Positions 29,601 through 35,600 of a DNA stretch of 64,000 nucleotides are shown here, piece after piece. Position 1 is the first letter of the stretch; every line of letters begins with the position of its first letter. The position numbers and the translations under genes were made by a program. Location of the stretch: contig JABAKD010000020.1 of the NCBI GenBank assembly GCA_012845835.1, positions 17,522,944 through 17,586,943 of the forward strand, given 5' to 3'. A model generated the notes under the pieces. That model was not told where the DNA came from. It made no database searches and worked only from the letters and a program-made list of their open reading frames with translations. The stretch comes from Undaria pinnatifida. Lineage: Eukaryota; Sar; Phaeophyceae; Laminariales; Alariaceae.

Positions 29601-32600
29601 GCGACGCCGGCATCCCCTCTCCCACGTGGAAAAACTCCGTGTCCAAGTGAACTCCCGTCTCGTTCCAGTCTCCAGTGCGACGGTCGTAATCGAAAAGCGA
29701 GAAGCGAAGCTTGAGATTTCGGCCGCTTCGGTCGAGGGACAAGCCTGAAAATGTTGCAACTCCCTCCGTCATCACCTTTATTTATTTCATCACGTTTGGT
29801 GCGGGCGAGTAACAGGGTTGTGCTGTTAGTTTCAAACGAGTGCTTGTTGGGCGTCGTTGTAAAGGTATTGGGCAGTGTGATCCTAGGGACCGACTACTGC
29901 TATGCAGGGTGCCTCTTCTGGCTCCGCTATGGTCACTCACACACGTGTACTTGACATGTCGATTGGATGATACGTATTGTGCTAGATTATTTCTTCGCCG
30001 AATGCCTTGTAAACGAAGGGGGCCGGTTCATCGTCATCAAAACAGATGATTGCGCGCTGCAGCCTCTACCTGTTGGGAATCGTCTGTCTAGACGTGCAGT
30101 TGCGTGACGAGGAACGAAACCCTATCCCAACCATGTTGCCCGCGGACCCCCCTCCCGCCTTTGCATTCACCTCAAACACCATGTCCGTCGGAACCAACGT
30201 CGCAGAGGCGGGGTTGACGTGAACCGACACCAACACGCCTGACGAGCTGTCGGCACTCAGCATGTTGTCGCCGAAGTCGTAGGCTCGAACACGCGGCTAC
30301 ATGGTTCAAAAAGAGGACGCAATATTAGTCACGCACGAGTACTTGTCAATATTAATAATTAGAACTGCATTCACGTTTTCAGAGACAGACCACTTGCAAG
30401 TAATGTTTGGGAAAACAACACACAGAGTAGTAAAATGGATACGGTGGGGCACATTCAGAGAGAGGTGTGTGAGAGAAAGGGAGGACGGGGTATGTGCAAG
30501 GAGGTGCTGTCGGTGTTTGGTACGTTGTCGCCGAAGTCGTAGGCTGGAACGCGCGGCTGTATGGTCGACGAGAGGTGCAATAGTCATGTGGGCGGATTAA
30601 AAATATTTTTATAGCAGGGCACATGTAGAAGGAGGAGAGAGAGAGGATAAACCAAGCGAAGAGAAAGAGAAGGAGGATAGAGAGAGAGAGGATCAGCACA
30701 ACATACACTCCCTGCGCTGTGAAATACCATCTAGTAACAGTAGGAACACGCTGACATTATCGCCTGGTACCTGGGCTGACACTTTGGCGCCTGTTCTGCC
30801 GGTGTAGGGTGCACACAGCGATAACAGAATGAGGACGATGCAGTAAAATGGCACCCAAACGTAATATTAAGAGTACATAAGCACTACCAAAAAAAGACAC
30901 CTCTCCAATTGTAGGCGAGTTCTCAAAACACGACCGCTTTGGACGTAAATATAAAGTCCGTTGGGATATACGTTGTTGTTGTTGTCTCACAATAACTTTT
31001 GTCAAAAATCTACAGTCCGTGGTCACACAAAAGGACATGTGGATACCCAAATGGTCCTTAATTGTTCGTCCAAAGTGGTACTTATTATCTTCGTGTTGGT
31101 TGATTTGCGGCGACAACGCATCATGAGCACTTGGAGGAAGTCGTACCGCCCCCAACACACATATACATACTGGCCAGGGGCCGTTTCACGTTGTCAAACT
31201 ACTCTCGCTACGGTGCATGAGAGTGTTCATTCATAGTATCGACTAACAGGTAATATGAAGAGCCTTTGCTAACCACTCCTCGATCAAGAGACATCGCAAT
31301 CTTGATCTTAGTCCTGTTGTATCATTCTACACCTTCACCTACCATTTGAACAAAGCATTAGGTTAGATGGGGATATATTTCCGCTCTAAGCTCGGGATTC
31401 TTTCTTATCGCTCAGTGCTGTTTTTGCTCTAAACTTGTATAACCTTGATTTGGGTCTCTTGAATCCGTACCGACTTCGATGCGCGGCTCTTCCAACAAGC
31501 GATTATACTCAAAATCCTAGAACCACCTCTGGATCATCGATGGGTCTAGGTTTCTTGGATCTCGAACACATTCACTCTACCTGAGACACATGCGACCATA
31601 GAGGTGCACCCTTTGCTTTGTGCCTTCTGAGGGTCCTCGCTCGAGGATGTTAAGGTGTTAGTGTTCGTTAAGGTATTAGTAGGGTGTTAGTCCGTTTGAC
31701 CAGTTGCAAAAGGTTAACCAATAGCTTACCCAAACTAAGCCTTATAACACTCTCCACCCCTGAAACGGCGGGATACCAGGTCGGCCGGATATACGGGCGG
31801 GCCTGTCAATATCCAAGCGTTTTTATTTCCTGGGTGTACCGGGGAGAGTATTTTTCAAGTTCGACATGGGGAAAGTCTGAAAAAGTTTATTATTGTGGAT
31901 GGTGGGATTTGAACCCACGACCCAAAAAACCCATGGTCCTGCCGTCGACGCCATTTATTAAGGTCTTAGTGGGGCATTCGTCGGTTTGACCACTTGCAAA
32001 AGTTTAACCAATAGCTTACCCAAACTAAGCCACACATAACAAAGGTTCTCTATACCTTTTTTTAACCAGAAGAGCTGCCTTGGGAGGAAAAACTGAACGT
32101 GCAGCCCTGACGGCCAAAGCCGTGACCTACGCATACAAATCAATTCGTGCTGCTGAACGAGGACGGCATTCCGAGGATAGAGGTAGCAATTTTCGGCTGT
32201 TTTTTTTTTTCGGAAGGACGGGGGCCTCCTTAACCCCAAATCGTCGGAAACTACGAAGGCCATCTGCTTTTTCTCCATATATGATGCACCTGTACCACAG
32301 AGTGACCCCGCCATTCAGCAAATACAAATGCCCAAAATGGGTATACCTTAATAACTCTATCGTAGCGTCCTGACCTTAGTAAGTCTAGGCCACGGTGGGG
32401 GGGAGAGCAGCACTCTCGAGCGACAGGGTGGGCTTAACCCTGTCGCTTTGTTTTCGGTCGTACGGGTGCATCAAAAAACGTTTCCGAGGTTCCTCACGTG
32501 CGGTGCTCTATATCCCTCGAGCGACAGGGTCGGCTACCCTGTCGCCTTCTTTTCGGTACGGGTGCATCAAAAAACGTGTCCGAGGTTCCTCACGTGCGGA

Positions 32601-35600
32601 GCTCTATATAGTCCCACCCCCAACAAAAGCTGATAGTGAGAAAAAACTGAAAGTTTACAACCCGACAGACAATCCCATGGCGTACTGTAGGTATACAGCG
32701 AATAGTACTGTTGATCACAAAAACCTACGCTACGATAGGAACCTTTTGGGCAGTGGCTCGCGGCCAGCCTCGCGCGAGGCACAACACACGAGCTACGGAA
32801 TGGGGGGTCACATTTTGGGACCTTTTTTGTCGCATTGGCTCCGGGTCACTCGCCCGACACGATAGGACCCCTTGTTCCTTTTTACGGTCTTGAGCTCTCG
32901 TGCTGTTTTAGTTTTTTCGATATGAATCCGCAACGGGATGGTAAGCTACACTCTTGCGCCACAAAAATCGCGTGCTGAACGTCTTTTTTCGTCCGTGAAG
33001 TACAGAGCCACTCGTGGGAGAGGCTCATAACCTGTAGCGAAATTGGGGGTACCCCCCCAACCGCATTCCAACAGCGTCGGGTTGAGGAGGCCCGTGAGAC
33101 TGAGACATTTCTGCGAAAAAAAAGTGCAGGTACCTTTATGGCGTCTGCTTCGATGACGCAAAACAACAGATTTTTTTTTTCAATTTGGCAATAGGGTAAA
33201 CCTTTTACCCGGTGGTCAAACGGACTATTACCCTCCAATTATTTACCAAAACGGTGTCGTCGGCAGGACCATTTTTTTGTTTGGTCGTGGCTTCAAATTT
33301 CACCATCCACCAATAATACATTTTTGCGATTCATCCCGAGTGAAACTCGAAACGCACTCTCCACGGTATCCCCAGGAAATGGAACGTTTTGCAACTTTTT
33401 TTTAAGGTTTTGTGCGAAATTTTGATACACCGTCTGGAACAATATTGGAGGTATATTACCTCCCCCCCCCCTACCGTGTGTCTATAAATTAGTTCAAAAA
33501 TCTGTCATCCATACGCAAGAAAGTACACACAAAGCACGGAAGTTCGCCTCACAAGTGGTTCTTAGCAGGATGTAGCTCACCGTGTGATTGCGACTCACCC
33601 AACAACCAACCTCACGGCGCCTCACCGCTTTGGTGCAAGCAATGCCTGCCTGGTCGGTGAAAATACCCGACGTGCCCCGTCCCGACATTTCAGGGTTAAG
33701 AGGGTTTACACCATATAGTCACACTGCGCGACTACGGTTATGCATTAAATGAGCACACCCACCCTCAACGGTGTCCTTGGTCACCTGTTCCTTAAACGGA
33801 GAACTCGAAATTATGGCATAGGCGAATATGTCGTTCTCCAGCTCCAGCCGATAAGCCGGACCAACGCCGACGGTGAAAGGCTCGGATTCGACGTAACGTG
33901 TCCCCTCGAATTCCAAAGCCAACCCTGTCGCGTTGAAACCCAACCGATACCCGACGCCGGCCTCCTTTATTCGAAGGGTTTCGAAGTAAGCATACCCGAA
34001 TCTGTTAGCCGGCCGACGATGGAAGTGGCGGGGAGGCGTGATTGCTCGGGCAGGTGGGGGGACGGGGGGCGGCGGCTCCGAGATAATTTGTTGAAGCTTG
34101 CGCAGCCACGGTGAAGGAAGGTGCTTATGGCCACGACCGATGTCATGCTATGAAACGAGGCAGAAACGTCCAGGGACTCTTTGGACCATTGCGGTGACTT
34201 CGACCCTGAATGCGGTTGGTCTAAGGATTCGCCTCGTTTACATTAAAGGCAGCCGAGGGACTGGGGCAGGGTCAAGGCCACGTTTCACTCCGTTTTGTGC
34301 ACCTGCTCGACTACTTACACCGCTGGGTCAGAAGAAAAATTGAGCTCAAGACTGTCCAAATGGATTTTCTTCCTCGAAAAAAAACTGACAGTAGTGTCGA
34401 TGGATATCGCGTCGGTGGAATAGAGGATGAGTGACAATGTGTCACCACAATTTTAATTTTTGGGGGTATACGTACCATGGACCTTGTCCTGATATTTGAT
34501 TTGAAGGTGATACGGGATGGTGCCGCAGCCCGTAGTTCCGATCCTTTGCATATCGGTATAGAGGTGCACGTATTATTATCGTGCTCGTGCTTGTTTTTTG
34601 TTACATCGGGATGTTTTTTTGTCTTGTTTTTTGCGACGACGGACTAGATTTCAGAAAAATCAGCCTAAAATGTGATGGCATTGTATCATCATTATCATCA
34701 TCATCATCATCATCACCATCATCAACGTCGTCGTCGTCATCATCACCATCATCATCACCATTATCATCAACATCATCATCACCATCATCATCACCATCAC
34801 CATCACCATCAACATCATCATCACCATCACCATCATCATCATCATCATAATCGTCATAGCCGTCAACATCAATCGGTGATGGGTGGGGTGGGTGGGTGCG
34901 GCGGAACCGGAAGCTTTTTATCTCACCGGATGCCACTTGAGACCTTGGTAGACGGCAGGAGCACTCCAGAAGCCGGGGAAGCAACCAGCGTCGCTGTTAC
35001 GCCACCTTCGCTGTACGTGTCGACGATATTTCCACCCTTGTCCTGCGAAGCAAAGTCGCCGGAAACAGGACATGACCAGGTTATTAGCACCATGCAAGTC
35101 TGGGACAGTATGCGCACATGAACACCTGGGACAATGTCTGCACATCGCGAAGCGAACCTCTTACAGAAGGGTTCACATTAGGAGTGTATCATACAGCTTT
35201 TTAATCTATTGCTGAAAGTACCCGTTTGCTTGGCAGCAAGGATGTTAAAACCAAAGACAGAGTGTCAGGGTAAGAATACCCGAGAAGCAGAGAGTAAGCA
35301 CAACTGAAAGGCATTTCGATACCCTTTGCGTTCCACTAGGAGATTAAATCACTCAACCTTGTGCATTGTGCTACAAGAAAAAGCAACAACAAAATCGCCA
35401 ACCTGCACAGTTATGACTGGAGGGATGTCGAACGTCGAGCCCCCTTCCATTGTCCCCACAGGAGTGCTCAAGGCGATGGCATATGCCTCCCCCACCTCAA
35501 CATCGAACGGGTCTGAATCTATCCAAGCCACCCCAACCCCCGCAGCGTTGAACGCCACAAAACGGCAAACGAAACCTTCGCCAGCCTCGTCGATGAACAG

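Larger units (their letters stand above)
30297..33784 (-). other. 3.5-kb intron between exons 4 and 5 of giant gene
   Basis: It holds SINE-A copies, the hairpin tandem repeat (32414-32611), an R3 fragment and R1 (33475-33760). Between 30300 and 31660 I see nothing beyond AG/GA-rich sequence near 30640-30700 and a 30530-30562 echo of the exon 5 start. Confidence 0.55.

Noticed and set aside
31890-31965. tRNA gene on the minus strand
   Set aside because: The T-arm is perfect, but the 5' acceptor strand GTGGATG is absent.
34601-34984. Open frames rich in Asp, His or Met across the ATC repeat
   Set aside because: They are translations of the triplet repeat in an intron and conflict with exon 3.
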